From NCBI GenBank assembly GCA_034440495.1, contig JAWXCE010000026.1, positions 39,881-103,880 on the forward strand: DNA of 64,000 nucleotides, in the 5' to 3' direction. The stretch is from JAWXCE01 sp034440495 (GTDB taxonomy: Bacteria > Pseudomonadota > Alphaproteobacteria > Rhizobiales > Rhodomicrobiaceae). The notes beneath the pieces are model-generated. The model searched no databases, was not told the origin of the DNA, and was given only the letters and a program-made list of their open reading frames with translations. Positions 8,058 through 17,473 of the stretch are shown here, piece by piece (within the stretch, counting starts at the first letter, position 1; each line of letters opens with the position of its first letter). The position numbers and the translations under genes were made by a program.

Positions 8058-9083
8058 ATGACGATGGATCGCAGAAGCTTTTTCGCGGGCGGCGCCGGTT
8101 TGGGCATGGGGACAGCGGCGATGCTGGCGGGGCCGCAGACGCAAGCCACTCCCATCGCGCCCGCCATGATGGGGCACAGCGTGCTCGACTTCGGCGTCGA
8201 GGCGAACACGGAGACCGATCAGTCGCCCGCCCTGCAACGCGCCCTCAACGAGATCGCCGCCAGCGGCCACCCCGCCTTCCTGCCGCCCGGCGTTTATCAA
8301 ACGGGCAATGTCACTTTACCTCAGCAATGTCATCTTCACGGCGTAGCACGAGAAACAACTCTTATATTTAATGGAGCCTGGTTGTTCGCTTCAAACAGTC
8401 CCTATAATGTTGTCAGCCTAGACGGTCTCAGTTTTATGCACGATGCAAAAGTACACCACCGTAAGAACGACTTTGGTTTGAAGCATTATCCAATAATTAC
8501 GGTTAACGGAGGCCAATTAAAAGTCCAGAATTGTTTATTTAAAGATCTGGTTGGCTCCGGTTTGGCACCGAGAGGTTCATCAGTAAACATATTAAATAGC
8601 ACTTTTGAGTCGATAGGTTTTTCAGCAATTTTTGCAGACAACGTAAGAGACAGCACGATCAGTGGGTGCATATTCAATAAATGCTGGGCAGGAGTAATTC
8701 TGACCGCTTCGGCTGAGAAAGCTGGATCGATTATTGCTAACAGCCATTTTAACGATTGTGACCAGATTGGCATTCAAGTGCAAGGACGCGCCATTGTAAC
8801 GGCGAACTTAATCAAAGACTGCAAGAAGTACGGCTTGAAGCTCGGCGATCCGAAGGGGACGAGCCACATCCTCGCATCGCAGAATAGCATCACCAATTGC
8901 CGGGTTGGCATCGCGTGCGAGGCGGAGGGGGATTACATTTTCGCCACGCTGAACATGATCCAGGGCGCGAAGGACGGGGCCATCCGCGCCATCGCCGACG
9001 GCAAGCTAGTCGGCCCCGACCTCAGCCAGCGCAGTTCTGAGAGCTACCGCAACCTCGCTATCGTCGGCAACGTTGCGCTTTAG
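8058..9083 (+). CDS. Tat-exported right-handed beta-helix protein
   Basis: A 341-residue protein. MTMDRRSFFAGGAGLGMG is a twin-arginine signal (DRRSFF), so it is exported folded to the periplasm. DFGVEANTETDQSPALQRALNEIA followed by LPPGVYQTGNVTLPQ is the usual opening of pectate-lyase-like beta-helices, and repeated short strands with N-x-I/F and G-x-x motifs follow (VQNCLFKDL, ILNSTFESIG, ISGCIFNKC). It resembles the Tat-translocated repeat protein family described from Rhizobiales (TIGR03808 as I recall it), though no substrate is known. The ATG at 8058 is chosen over an in-frame GTG at 8022 because AGGGAGG precedes it by about 5 bases and it puts the RR motif at residues 5-6. The middle of the gene (about 8300-8760) is more AT-rich than its ends. 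Confidence 0.75.
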   Translation: MTMDRRSFFAGGAGLGMGTAAMLAGPQTQATPIAPAMMGHSVLDFGVEANTETDQSPALQRALNEIAASGHPAFLPPGVYQTGNVTLPQQCHLHGVARETTLIFNGAWLFASNSPYNVVSLDGLSFMHDAKVHHRKNDFGLKHYPIITVNGGQLKVQNCLFKDLVGSGLAPRGSSVNILNSTFESIGFSAIFADNVRDSTISGCIFNKCWAGVILTASAEKAGSIIANSHFNDCDQIGIQVQGRAIVTANLIKDCKKYGLKLGDPKGTSHILASQNSITNCRVGIACEAEGDYIFATLNMIQGAKDGAIRAIADGKLVGPDLSQRSSESYRNLAIVGNVAL

Positions 9084-9101
9084 CGGTCTGGCATCCTCTC
9101 T

Positions 9102-9366
9102 CTCCGTCATCGCCGGGCTCGACCCGGCGATGACGGAGGCATAGTGCGCTGCGTTGTCCTGAAGGCTGGATGGCCCCGGGTCAGGCCCGGCCATGACGAG
9201 CACGGCGCGTGGGTTGAGCGTCGTCCAAATCGCGGACGGTCGGCATCTTGCCAAGACTCAATCGCCGTGCCAGCTATTAAGGTGTTCGTCATGCTCGGAC
9301 TTGATCCGGGCATCCAGACAATAATACCGGCGCCTAGGCATGGATTGCCGGGTCAAGCCCGGCAAT
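9102..9366. repeat. Cluster of four REP-like palindromic elements
   Basis: The 296-base gap before parE holds four palindromes of the GTCAT-GCCCGGG-type common between alphaproteobacterial genes. The first is perfect: arms CTCCGTCATCGCCGGG (9102-9117) and CCCGGCGATGACGGAG (9123-9138) round a five-base loop. The second (about 9170-9195) has ATGGCC...GGCCAT arms with one bulge. The third (9291-9313) is imperfect, ATGCTCGG...CCGGGCAT. The fourth has perfect arms ATTGCCGGG (9344-9352) and CCCGGCAAT (9358-9366) and ends on an ATG that is in frame with parE. They may act as a transcription attenuator or protein-binding sites; no coding sequence is seen here. Confidence 0.85.
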
Positions 9367-9379
9367 GACGGAGTACTTC

Positions 9380-11434
<2,055 letters not shown>

Positions 11435-11436
11435 CT

Positions 11437-11467
11437 AAAAAAAGCGGTCAACTTTTGGCTGACCGCT
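11437..11467 (-). terminator. Rho-independent terminator of the toxin-antitoxin operon
   Basis: On the minus strand an 8-base-pair stem (AGCGGTCA / TGACCGCT, 11443-11450 with 11460-11467) is followed by seven T bases (11443-11437). It lies just past the antitoxin stop codon. It also sits after the stop of parE on the plus strand, where it lacks a T tract. Confidence 0.85.
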
Positions 11468-11485
11468 CCGACAAATCAGACAAGA

Positions 11486-11611
11486 TTACTTCTTGCCTTT
11501 GTTGTCTTTTTTGATCGTTTCAACGGTGGCCGTATTACGCCGCCGTTTTGCTTCTTCAACAGGAATGATACGCCCCGTTTTAGCATCACGACCAATCTGC
11601 TGCTTTACCAT
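11486..11611 (-). CDS. Nested 41-residue basic protein within the antitoxin frame
   Basis: An internal ATG at 11611, in the same frame as the antitoxin, is preceded by AGAAAGGAAG about five bases upstream, a better ribosome site than most genes here. The product MVKQQIGRDAKTGRIIPVEE... ends TVETIKKDNKGKK. Small proteins with the pattern QIGRD-x-KTG-x-FIPV are familiar as stand-alone genes in proteobacteria, though I cannot name a function. It is either made separately by internal initiation or is now only a tail of the antitoxin. Confidence 0.5.
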   Translation of the reverse strand: MVKQQIGRDAKTGRIIPVEEAKRRRNTATVETIKKDNKGKK

Positions 11612-12025
11612 GGCTACTTCCTTTCTCGGGCGTAGCCCGCTAAATACAGAGCCTTGAGACGCATTACGCCCCAACAGGTTGATTTGATTCGTGCTCGCGG
11701 TCAATCTGACCTCAGGAATTTGCGACTGGGGGACTCGGAGGAGACCGAGAATTCTGTCTGGGTCGCGGTCGATGATGAGCAGGTAGGCGCGGACGCCGCC
11801 AAGTGGGCGGGCGCGGCCTTGTTCCCACTCGCGAATTTGGTTCACAGTAAAGCCGAAGAGCGCGGCGAAATCATCCTGCGTCAGCTTCAGCTTGGTGCGG
11901 ATCGCCTTCACGTCAATCTCAGCGGGGATGAACAGCTTGGCAGGCGCCGCATCGCCGCGCGCAATGGTAAGAGCTTCGTCCAGTCCCTCCTTAATCTTCT
12001 CAAATGCTGTTTTTCGCGACATCAC
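11486..12025 (-). CDS. NadS/HigA-type antitoxin with C-terminal extension
   Basis: A 179-residue DNA-binding antitoxin. Residues 1-100 match NadS-type antitoxins: a short helix, the AEIDVKAIRTKLKLTQDDFAAL / FTVNQIREWEQGRARP Xre helix-turn-helix, and DPDRILGLL. Such proteins cap the cognate RelE/HigB-like toxin and repress their own operon. The family normally stops near residue 100. Here the frame runs on another 80 residues through a linker (VPQSQIPEVRLTAS) into MVKQQIGRDAKTGR, which looks like an independent small protein with its own ribosome site (listed separately). The extension may therefore be a read-through fusion. The gene overlaps the toxin stop by four bases (ATGA), a sign of translational coupling. 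Confidence 0.85.
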   Translation of the reverse strand: MMSRKTAFEKIKEGLDEALTIARGDAAPAKLFIPAEIDVKAIRTKLKLTQDDFAALFGFTVNQIREWEQGRARPLGGVRAYLLIIDRDPDRILGLLRVPQSQIPEVRLTASTNQINLLGRNASQGSVFSGLRPRKEVAMVKQQIGRDAKTGRIIPVEEAKRRRNTATVETIKKDNKGKK

Positions 12026-12387
12026 GCACCTTTCTTCGTCACCTCCGCGATCCTTGCGCGGTACTCGTCAACAATCGCCTTCGTGACTTGTTTGAGGCCG
12101 ATTGCTTCCGCTTTAGATATGTTCGATTTCTCCCCTTTGGAGAACACCGTTAGAAGGAAAACTGGTATAGCTTCGCCGGAATAAAAGGTAACGACGCGAT
12201 ATCCGCCGCTCTTACCTTTGCCGTGACCGGCGATGCGCAGCTTTCTGCAGCCGCCCGTTCCTTGCAATTCAACGCCCGCCATCGGGTTCTCAGCCAGAAA
12301 GCTGATGAGATTGCTAATCTCAGCATCTGTCATCCCAGCGTCCGCCGCGGCTCTTGTGAATGCGTGAGTTTGCGCGACGGCATGCAT
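12022..12387 (-). CDS. RelE/HigB-like type II toxin
   Basis: A 121-residue toxin, first gene of the pair. Recognisable parts are ISNLISFLAENPMAG, LQGTGGCRKLRIAGHGKGKSGGYRVVTFY, and VFLLTVFSKGEKSNIS, the standard core of the RelE/HigB group found with NadS-type antitoxins; such toxins cut mRNA on the ribosome. Conserved basic residues RK and GKGKSGGYR are present. Toxin before antitoxin is the HigBA order. The ATG at 12387 is right for the family (MxxVAxTxxF). A TATAAT on the minus strand (12394-12389) ends one base before this ATG, so transcription either begins further upstream or yields an almost leaderless message. Confidence 0.9.
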   Translation of the reverse strand: MHAVAQTHAFTRAAADAGMTDAEISNLISFLAENPMAGVELQGTGGCRKLRIAGHGKGKSGGYRVVTFYSGEAIPVFLLTVFSKGEKSNISKAEAIGLKQVTKAIVDEYRARIAEVTKKGA

Positions 12388-12388
12388 G

Positions 12389-12423
12389 ATTATAGATACG
12401 TAAGTTACATATAGCTTGCAAGA
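12389..12423 (-). promoter_or_regulatory. AT-rich promoter/operator region of the toxin-antitoxin pair
   Basis: The 35 bases before the toxin hold two short inverted repeats, GTAACTTAC and CTTGCAAG (minus strand), and a TATAAT hexamer directly against the start codon. Such short palindromes are typical operator sites for the antitoxin. The spacing of a TTGCAA (12421-12416) to TATAAT is 21 bases, longer than a normal sigma-70 promoter, so the true promoter is uncertain. Confidence 0.4.
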
Positions 12424-12442
12424 TTAAGACAGCGCTAATAGA

Positions 12443-13441
12443 TTAATTCAGCGGCGTCACGGCCTTCGGCGGCTCGTTCTTCGGGCGCTTCGGCTCGGGC
12501 GTATCCGAGAAGCTGTTGAACACGAGGTCGGGGCTGGTCGTGTTATGCTGCGACGGGCTGAGGCGGCCGGCCCAGATGTCGGTGGCGGTTGCGCGGTCAA
12601 AGCGCATGATGTTGTCCTCGCGCCAGGCGTTCGCGCCCCGCTCACGCACCGCGATGCGCGCCACGTCGTTGTTGAACTCGGTGATATACATCGAGCGCAT
12701 CATGGCGAATGGCAGTCCCTCGACGCCCTTGTCGAACGCCACGTCAAGCGCCATCCGGTCGGGCGAGATCGTCACTATCTGCACGGTCGCCGCGCCGCCG
12801 CGCTCGAAGCTGGTGGTGAAGATGCGCGATTTCACGTCGAACGCAACCTCCTTCAGCTTCACCAGCGGGCGCCCGTCCACCTCCACCGGGCCGATCAGCA
12901 GCGACGAGCCGTAAGCCGTGTTGCGGAACCCCTTGGGCGACATCGGGCGCGGGCGCCAGTAGCCGTCCTGCGGGTAGAGCACGAGCACTTCCTCGGAGCC
13001 ATCGCTGCGCAGCACCCACACCTGCAGCATGTGGATATCCTTGAAGGTCTTGTCGCCAATGCGCACGACGGCGGTCGATGGCCGCCAGAACGTGCCGAAG
13101 GTGTAGCCGATCACCCAGAGGTCGTCGCCATCGAGGAGAGTTTGCTTGCGCGGCGGTGTTGGGGCTTTGTAGGCCGGATCGTCGGCCAGATCACACGCCG
13201 TCCAGTCCGCCTCGAAATTGTCGCGCATCCCGACGCTGAGGTAAACCGGATGCGCTGCCTCGATGCGGAAGCTGCGCACCGCCGGGTTGGCGAACGATAG
13301 CGCCACATTGTCCTTCTCCGCGCACAGCACAGGCTCGCTCTCGTTCTTCACCTCGACAGCAAGGCCATCGAGCGACGCCGCCCGAGCCGGGGCAACCGCC
13401 CATGCAAATGTCAAAACCAAAAGCGCGCAGAAAACCCGCAT
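12443..13441 (-). CDS. Exported protein of unknown function
   Basis: A 332-residue protein with signal peptide MRVFCALLVLTFAWAVAPARA cut before ASLDG, so it is periplasmic or outer. The mature part is soluble, rich in aromatic and charged residues, with several beta-strand-like stretches (RIEAAHPVYLSVGMRDNFEADW, GYTFGTFWRPSTAVVRIGD) and a proline/lysine tail. I recognise no domain. The ATG at 13441 is preceded by GGGGG at about six bases; a start 20 codons further up would bury the signal peptide. It is alone on the minus strand between the toxin-antitoxin pair and the methyltransferase-like gene. Confidence 0.7.
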   Translation of the reverse strand: MRVFCALLVLTFAWAVAPARAASLDGLAVEVKNESEPVLCAEKDNVALSFANPAVRSFRIEAAHPVYLSVGMRDNFEADWTACDLADDPAYKAPTPPRKQTLLDGDDLWVIGYTFGTFWRPSTAVVRIGDKTFKDIHMLQVWVLRSDGSEEVLVLYPQDGYWRPRPMSPKGFRNTAYGSSLLIGPVEVDGRPLVKLKEVAFDVKSRIFTTSFERGGAATVQIVTISPDRMALDVAFDKGVEGLPFAMMRSMYITEFNNDVARIAVRERGANAWREDNIMRFDRATATDIWAGRLSPSQHNTTSPDLVFNSFSDTPEPKRPKNEPPKAVTPLN

Positions 13442-13517
13442 CGAGAGCCCCCGTAACAAGTCGCCTGCAGCGGAGATACGGGGAAGTTTTTGAAAACGCA
13501 AATGATCTTAAGAACGC

Positions 13518-14003
13518 TTAGAACCAGCGGGGTATTTTGCGCATATAGGCCACATAGGTCTCGCCAAACCGCCGCTTGAGATAAGCCTCTTCGCGCGCGA
13601 CCGCGAAATAGCGGATATAGCCAATGAAAGCGGGTAAAAGAATAAACGACCACACGCTGCCCAACAGAGCCGCAAAGCCAGCGTATATGAGGATCAGTCC
13701 GAGATACATTGGATTGCGGCTATATTTGTACAGCCCGGTCTTCACCAGCGCAGCGTTTGGCCTGTCGGGCATCACCGTGGTGCCCGCGTGGACGAAACCA
13801 CGCATCGCGCTGGAGGCGATGAACACTCCCGACGCGCCGAAAATAACGCCCGCTAGAAGCCCGTCGGCGCCCCACGCGAACAGCCCGCCGCCAACTGGCG
13901 CAAACCATTGCAAAGCCACGCCAAGCGCGAGAAGGGCGATGAGTACGATAGGCGGCTTGACGGGAACAGCAGGTCTGTCGTCTGGGTTTGCCGGTAAAAC
14001 CAT
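13518..14003 (-). CDS. Isoprenylcysteine carboxyl methyltransferase (ICMT)-family membrane protein
   Basis: A 161-residue integral membrane protein. After a short polar start come hydrophobic segments at about residues 22-40 (IVLIALLALGVALQWFAPV) and 45-65, then the family core LVKTGLYKYSRNPMYLGLILIYAGFAAL, a further hydrophobic stretch and the C-terminal REEAYLKRRFGETYVAYMRKIPRWF. The (S/T)RNPMYLG and EEAYLKRRFGEEY-type motifs form the S-adenosylmethionine site of ICMT/PEMT-like methyltransferases. The substrate in bacteria is unknown. The ATG at 14003 has AAAGG about eight bases upstream. Confidence 0.85.
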   Translation of the reverse strand: MVLPANPDDRPAVPVKPPIVLIALLALGVALQWFAPVGGGLFAWGADGLLAGVIFGASGVFIASSAMRGFVHAGTTVMPDRPNAALVKTGLYKYSRNPMYLGLILIYAGFAALLGSVWSFILLPAFIGYIRYFAVAREEAYLKRRFGETYVAYMRKIPRWF

Positions 14004-14138
14004 AGTCTGAACCTTTATAATGTATGTTAGACGATCACGTGTTAGTAACCTGCAGTTTCCGCCACGCAATTGACACGACCTGCTTAGACGGTGCTGGCGC
14101 AGTAGTGATATAAATAGCGATACAAGGGAGAATTCACA

Positions 14139-14612
14139 GTGCGGACAGCCTTCTTATCATTCATTGCAGGCAGTGTTCTGCTCGCTGGCGCTGCCATAGG
14201 CCAGAACGCATCTGCTATTGTGGAAGGCATTCCCGCAAATGTGACCGAGGTGACGACAGGCGGTGCCTGGACGAGCGGCGACCAGACGGGGGCGTTCCGC
14301 GTCATCGTTATAACGGGCGGCGATGCAGAGCCGCAGGTCAGCGTTTATGTGCAACTTGTGAGCTTCGCCAAAACCGGAGCGGTTGCCTCGATTTTGAAAA
14401 CAACCAGCGTCAAGGAAGTAACCGATCGCAAACTACAGAATGCTTTCGTCAATTTCGATGCGGAAAGCGAAAACAAGGCGACGCTTATCATCACATCTTA
14501 TGACGCCGCAAAAGATGCGGACAATTCCATCTATGCGGAAGTGACCGCCGACGGTTCGTATAAAATTATCGAACCGCCTAAGGAAGAAATCGCCGCACCT
14601 GCAAAAAAGTAA
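14139..14612 (+). CDS. Small periplasmic protein of unknown function
   Basis: A 157-residue protein beginning at GTG 14139, preceded by AAGGGAG at eight bases. MRTAFLSFIAGSVLLAGAAIGQNASA is a Sec signal peptide. The mature part is beta-rich and acidic (VTEVTTGGAWTSGDQTG, VIVITGGDAEPQVSVYVQLVSF) and ends in a lysine/alanine tail. No family recognised. It stands alone; 277 bases without any supportable gene separate it from rhlE, apart from one small hairpin at 14771-14785 (CGAGG/CCTCG) in the rhlE leader. Confidence 0.7.
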   Translation: MRTAFLSFIAGSVLLAGAAIGQNASAIVEGIPANVTEVTTGGAWTSGDQTGAFRVIVITGGDAEPQVSVYVQLVSFAKTGAVASILKTTSVKEVTDRKLQNAFVNFDAESENKATLIITSYDAAKDADNSIYAEVTADGSYKIIEPPKEEIAAPAKK

Positions 14613-14889
14613 CTCTAAATCGTAAAAAACCTCCAATATTCAGAGATTCGGCTTTATTAACTCCAGCGGGGCGTTGCAAGTTGCGGCGTCTGCGCTAAAT
14701 ATTATCATAACTGCAGCGGACGAGCGCTCACTGTTGCCAAATATTCACAATCGAAGACTAAATAAAATCCCGAGGGTATTCCTCGTGTGGATTACTAGCT
14801 TTTGATCGACTGTGCGGCCTTACCTCGTATAAACAAAGCGAAGCGCGTCGATATCGACTGGCGGCATTCGACTTACAAACCGGACAATA

Positions 14890-16344
14890 ATGAATTTTAC
14901 AGATCTTGGACTGAGCCAGAAGGTTCTGGCGGCCATCACGGCCGCTGGCTATAGGGAACCGACTCCAATACAAGCGCAGGCGATACCCGCCGCGAACGAA
15001 GGACGCGATGTGATCGGCATCGCGCAGACGGGCACAGGTAAAACTGCCTCCTTTGTACTGCCCATGCTCACCCGGCTCGAAATGGGCCGCGCCCGCGCCC
15101 GCATGCCGCGCTCACTCATTCTGGAGCCGACGCGCGAACTTGCCGCGCAGGTTGCGCAAAGCTTTGAAGTGCTGGGCGCCGAGCATAAACTGAACGTGGC
15201 CCTGATTATCGGCGGCGTCTCGTTTGAGGATCAAGATCGCAAGCTTGATCGTGGCGCGGATGTGCTGATTGCAACGCCTGGTCGCTTGCTCGACCATTTC
15301 CAGCGCGGTAAGTTACTGCTGACGGCGGTGGAGGTGCTGGTCATCGACGAAGCCGACCGGATGCTCGACATGGGTTTCATCCCGGACATAGAGAAAATCT
15401 GCAAAATGCTGCCCCTGACACGGCAAACGCTATTTTTCTCCGCCACCATGCCGCCGGAAATCCGCAAACTTACTGATGGATTTCTGAAAGACCCAGTTCG
15501 CATTTCAGTCGCCCCTCAAAGCAGCGCCGCAAAAACCATCGTCCAGAAACTGAAATTTGCGCCTGCGGAGAGCAAAGCCAAGCGCGAGGCGCTTCGTGAC
15601 CTTATGCGCGGGCAAACGGTTAAAAACGCGATAATCTTTTGTAATCGCAAGCGCGATGTAGATATCGTTTTTAAATCCCTGACGAAGCACGGTTTTAATG
15701 TCGGTGCGCTGCACGGCGATATGGATCAGCGGGCGCGCACCGCCACGCTCGACGGTTTCCGTAGCGGCAGCATCACTTTCCTCGCGGCGAGCGATGTAGC
15801 GGCGCGTGGCCTCGATATTCCAGACGTGAGCCATGTGTTTAACTTCGACGTGCCAATCAGTCCTGAAGATTATATCCACCGCATTGGACGCACTGGCCGC
15901 GCCGGGCGCGAGGGCTTTGCGGCGATGATCGTAACTCCAGAGGATATCGAGGCGCTAGCAGGCATTGAAAAGCTCATGAGCGAGAAAATCGAGTGGATTG
16001 GCGGCGAGCCAGATGCCGATTTGATGGTTGTGGAACGTTCATCGCGCCGCAGGGGCCGTGGCGGCAAAACGCGCGGCGGACGCAGCGAGGACAAGCGGCC
16101 AGCGCGCGCGGCGCCAGCGCCGACTGCTCCGGCCGCCCGCAAAACAGAGGAACGTCCTGCGGCGTCGAGGCCACGTCCAACCCGCGAAGCATTCCGCGAT
16201 AAGGAACTGCCAGCGCCGCGCCCAGATGCGCCCCACCCAACTGCAATGCGGCCGCGTGAAACGCGCGAACCCGAACATGCTGTGATCGGCCTCGGCGACC
16301 ATGTGCCTGCGTTCATGAAACAACCAGTGCGTGTCGGTAAGTAG
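14890..16344 (+). CDS. rhlE: DEAD-box ATP-dependent RNA helicase, RhlE type
   Basis: A 484-residue helicase with the whole motif set: Q motif (F-x-DLGLS...GYREPTPIQ), AQTGTGKT (I), PTRELAAQV (Ia), TPGRLLDH (Ib), VIDEADRMLDMGF (II, DEAD), FFSATMP (III), IIFCNRKRDVD (IV), ASDVAARGLDIPDV (V) and YIHRIGRTGRAG (VI). After residue 390 comes a low-complexity basic tail (RRRGRGGKTRGGRSEDKRP then Pro/Ala/Arg-rich), typical of RhlE proteins and thought to add RNA binding. Likely role: RNA remodelling in ribosome assembly and cold adaptation. Convergent with the tfoX-like pseudogene, whose last codon lies three bases past its stop. Confidence 0.93.
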   Translation: MNFTDLGLSQKVLAAITAAGYREPTPIQAQAIPAANEGRDVIGIAQTGTGKTASFVLPMLTRLEMGRARARMPRSLILEPTRELAAQVAQSFEVLGAEHKLNVALIIGGVSFEDQDRKLDRGADVLIATPGRLLDHFQRGKLLLTAVEVLVIDEADRMLDMGFIPDIEKICKMLPLTRQTLFFSATMPPEIRKLTDGFLKDPVRISVAPQSSAAKTIVQKLKFAPAESKAKREALRDLMRGQTVKNAIIFCNRKRDVDIVFKSLTKHGFNVGALHGDMDQRARTATLDGFRSGSITFLAASDVAARGLDIPDVSHVFNFDVPISPEDYIHRIGRTGRAGREGFAAMIVTPEDIEALAGIEKLMSEKIEWIGGEPDADLMVVERSSRRRGRGGKTRGGRSEDKRPARAAPAPTAPAARKTEERPAASRPRPTREAFRDKELPAPRPDAPHPTAMRPRETREPEHAVIGLGDHVPAFMKQPVRVGK

Positions 16345-16347
16345 CGC

Positions 16348-16678
16348 CTATTTTTTGGAGCGGTACGCGGCGGATAAAGCTGTCTCCGCCCAGTGCTTCA
16401 TTTCGTCGGCATCATCGAACAACCATCAGGCGCGCGCCAATACGACATCTTTATCGGCTTGGCCTTGCCCTCAGAGGTGAACGGCTCCATGCCCTCCGCC
16501 TGAAAAGCCGCTTCTGTTTGTTTATCCGCCTTAAATATAGCATTTCATAGGCAATCAGCGCAAACAACAAGCCATTACAGTAGACGCCCGCGCCCCCGAA
16601 CATCAGGCGAATGCTGATTGCGCCGATGCATTCACGCTGTTCTTTAATGAAATCGCAATATTCAGGACTAATGGCCAT
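16348..16678 (-). pseudogene. TfoX N-terminal domain protein, two frameshifts
   Basis: The gene starts normally (MAISPEYCDFIKEQ, ISIRLMFGGAGVYCNGLLFALI), the standard opening of TfoX_N proteins, but the frame is lost after EMLYL. Adding one T there gives FKADKQTEAAFQAEGMEPF, and adding a second T near 16424 gives GLFDDADEMKHWAETALSA ending YRSKK at TAG 16348-16350, a full-length family member of about 110 residues. Both lesions are single T losses in short T runs (TTTT to TTT and TTT to TT). Unless these are base-calling errors, the gene is dead. TfoX_N proteins are linked to competence regulation in some bacteria; their role here is unknown. Confidence 0.85.
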
Positions 16679-16690
16679 AGCAAATGCCCG

Positions 16691-17071
16691 TTAGTGCGAT
16701 GCCTCGAACGCGGCTCCGATAGCCGGGGTTATGGCGACGGACTCGCCGCAGCCACATGCGCTTGTCTGGTTCGGATTGTTGAATACGAACGTCGAGGACA
16801 TTTTCTCGACTTTGTAATCCATCTGCGTGCCGAGCAGGAACAGCACGGCTTGAGGCTCGACAAACACCGTTACGCCCTTGTCTTCCACAACCTCATCGGC
16901 CGGGTTCGCGGCGTCGGCATATGACATGGTGTACTCCATGCCCGCGCAGCCGCCCTTTTTCACTCCGAGGCGCACGCCTGCGATTGGCGTCTCCGAGCGC
17001 GACATGATCGCCTTCACCCGCTCCGCCGCCGCATCGGTTATCGAGATAATCTGCATTCTGGCTCTGGCCAT
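16691..17071 (-). CDS. sufA: A-type Fe-S carrier, SufA/IscA family
   Basis: A 126-residue A-type carrier that accepts Fe-S clusters from a scaffold and hands them to apoproteins. The three cluster ligands are present: Cys42 in KKGGCAGMEY and Cys106/Cys108 in SACGCGES. Length and the closing of the fold (VEPQAVLFLLGTQMDYKVEKMSSTFVFNNPN) are standard. It follows sufT by 30 bases and is the last gene of a sufS-sufT-sufA set on the minus strand. Usually in this bacterial group sufBCD lie upstream in the same operon; they are not within this window. Confidence 0.93.
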   Translation of the reverse strand: MARARMQIISITDAAAERVKAIMSRSETPIAGVRLGVKKGGCAGMEYTMSYADAANPADEVVEDKGVTVFVEPQAVLFLLGTQMDYKVEKMSSTFVFNNPNQTSACGCGESVAITPAIGAAFEASH

Positions 17072-17101
17072 TTTCGTCTTCCTTCAGCACCTTAGCGCCC
17101 G

Positions 17102-17467
17102 TCAAAACATGTTCATCGCGATTTTGGCTTCGTCCGACATTCGGCCCATATCCCATGGCGGCGTGAACACCAAATTGACTTTTACGCCGGACACACCTTC
17201 CACAGCCCCAACCGCATTCTCTACCCAACCAGGCATTTCGCCTGCCACAGGACAGCCAGGCGAGGTAAGCGTCATATCAATGGTCACCATTTTATTGTCG
17301 TCAACATCGATCCGGTAAATCAGGCCGAGTTCGTAAATGTCGGATGGGATTTCCGGATCATAAACGCTTTTCAAAGCCGCAATGATGCCGCCGCTCAAGC
17401 GTTCGAGCTCCTCCGGGTCAATGCAGGAGGGCGTGCTTTCCGCTATCGTTGGTTCGTCGCTCATCAT
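17102..17467 (-). CDS. sufT: SufT-type MIP18/DUF59 Fe-S maturation factor
   Basis: A 121-residue protein of the MIP18 (DUF59) family: IIAALKSVYDPEIPSDIYELGLIYRID, MTLTSPGCPVAGEMPGWVENAV, and the end VNLVFTPPWDMGRMSDEAK. The DPEIP, SPGCP and W/F-x-PPW blocks are diagnostic. SufT helps mature Fe-S proteins when demand is high. It starts six bases after the sufS stop, so translation is likely coupled. Confidence 0.93.
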   Translation of the reverse strand: MMSDEPTIAESTPSCIDPEELERLSGGIIAALKSVYDPEIPSDIYELGLIYRIDVDDNKMVTIDMTLTSPGCPVAGEMPGWVENAVGAVEGVSGVKVNLVFTPPWDMGRMSDEAKIAMNMF

Positions 17468-17473
17468 AACCTC

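Noticed and set aside
12545..13300. 251-codon plus-strand frame opposite the exported protein gene
   Set aside because: Arg/His/Ala-rich shadow; the minus-strand frame has the signal peptide and ribosome site.
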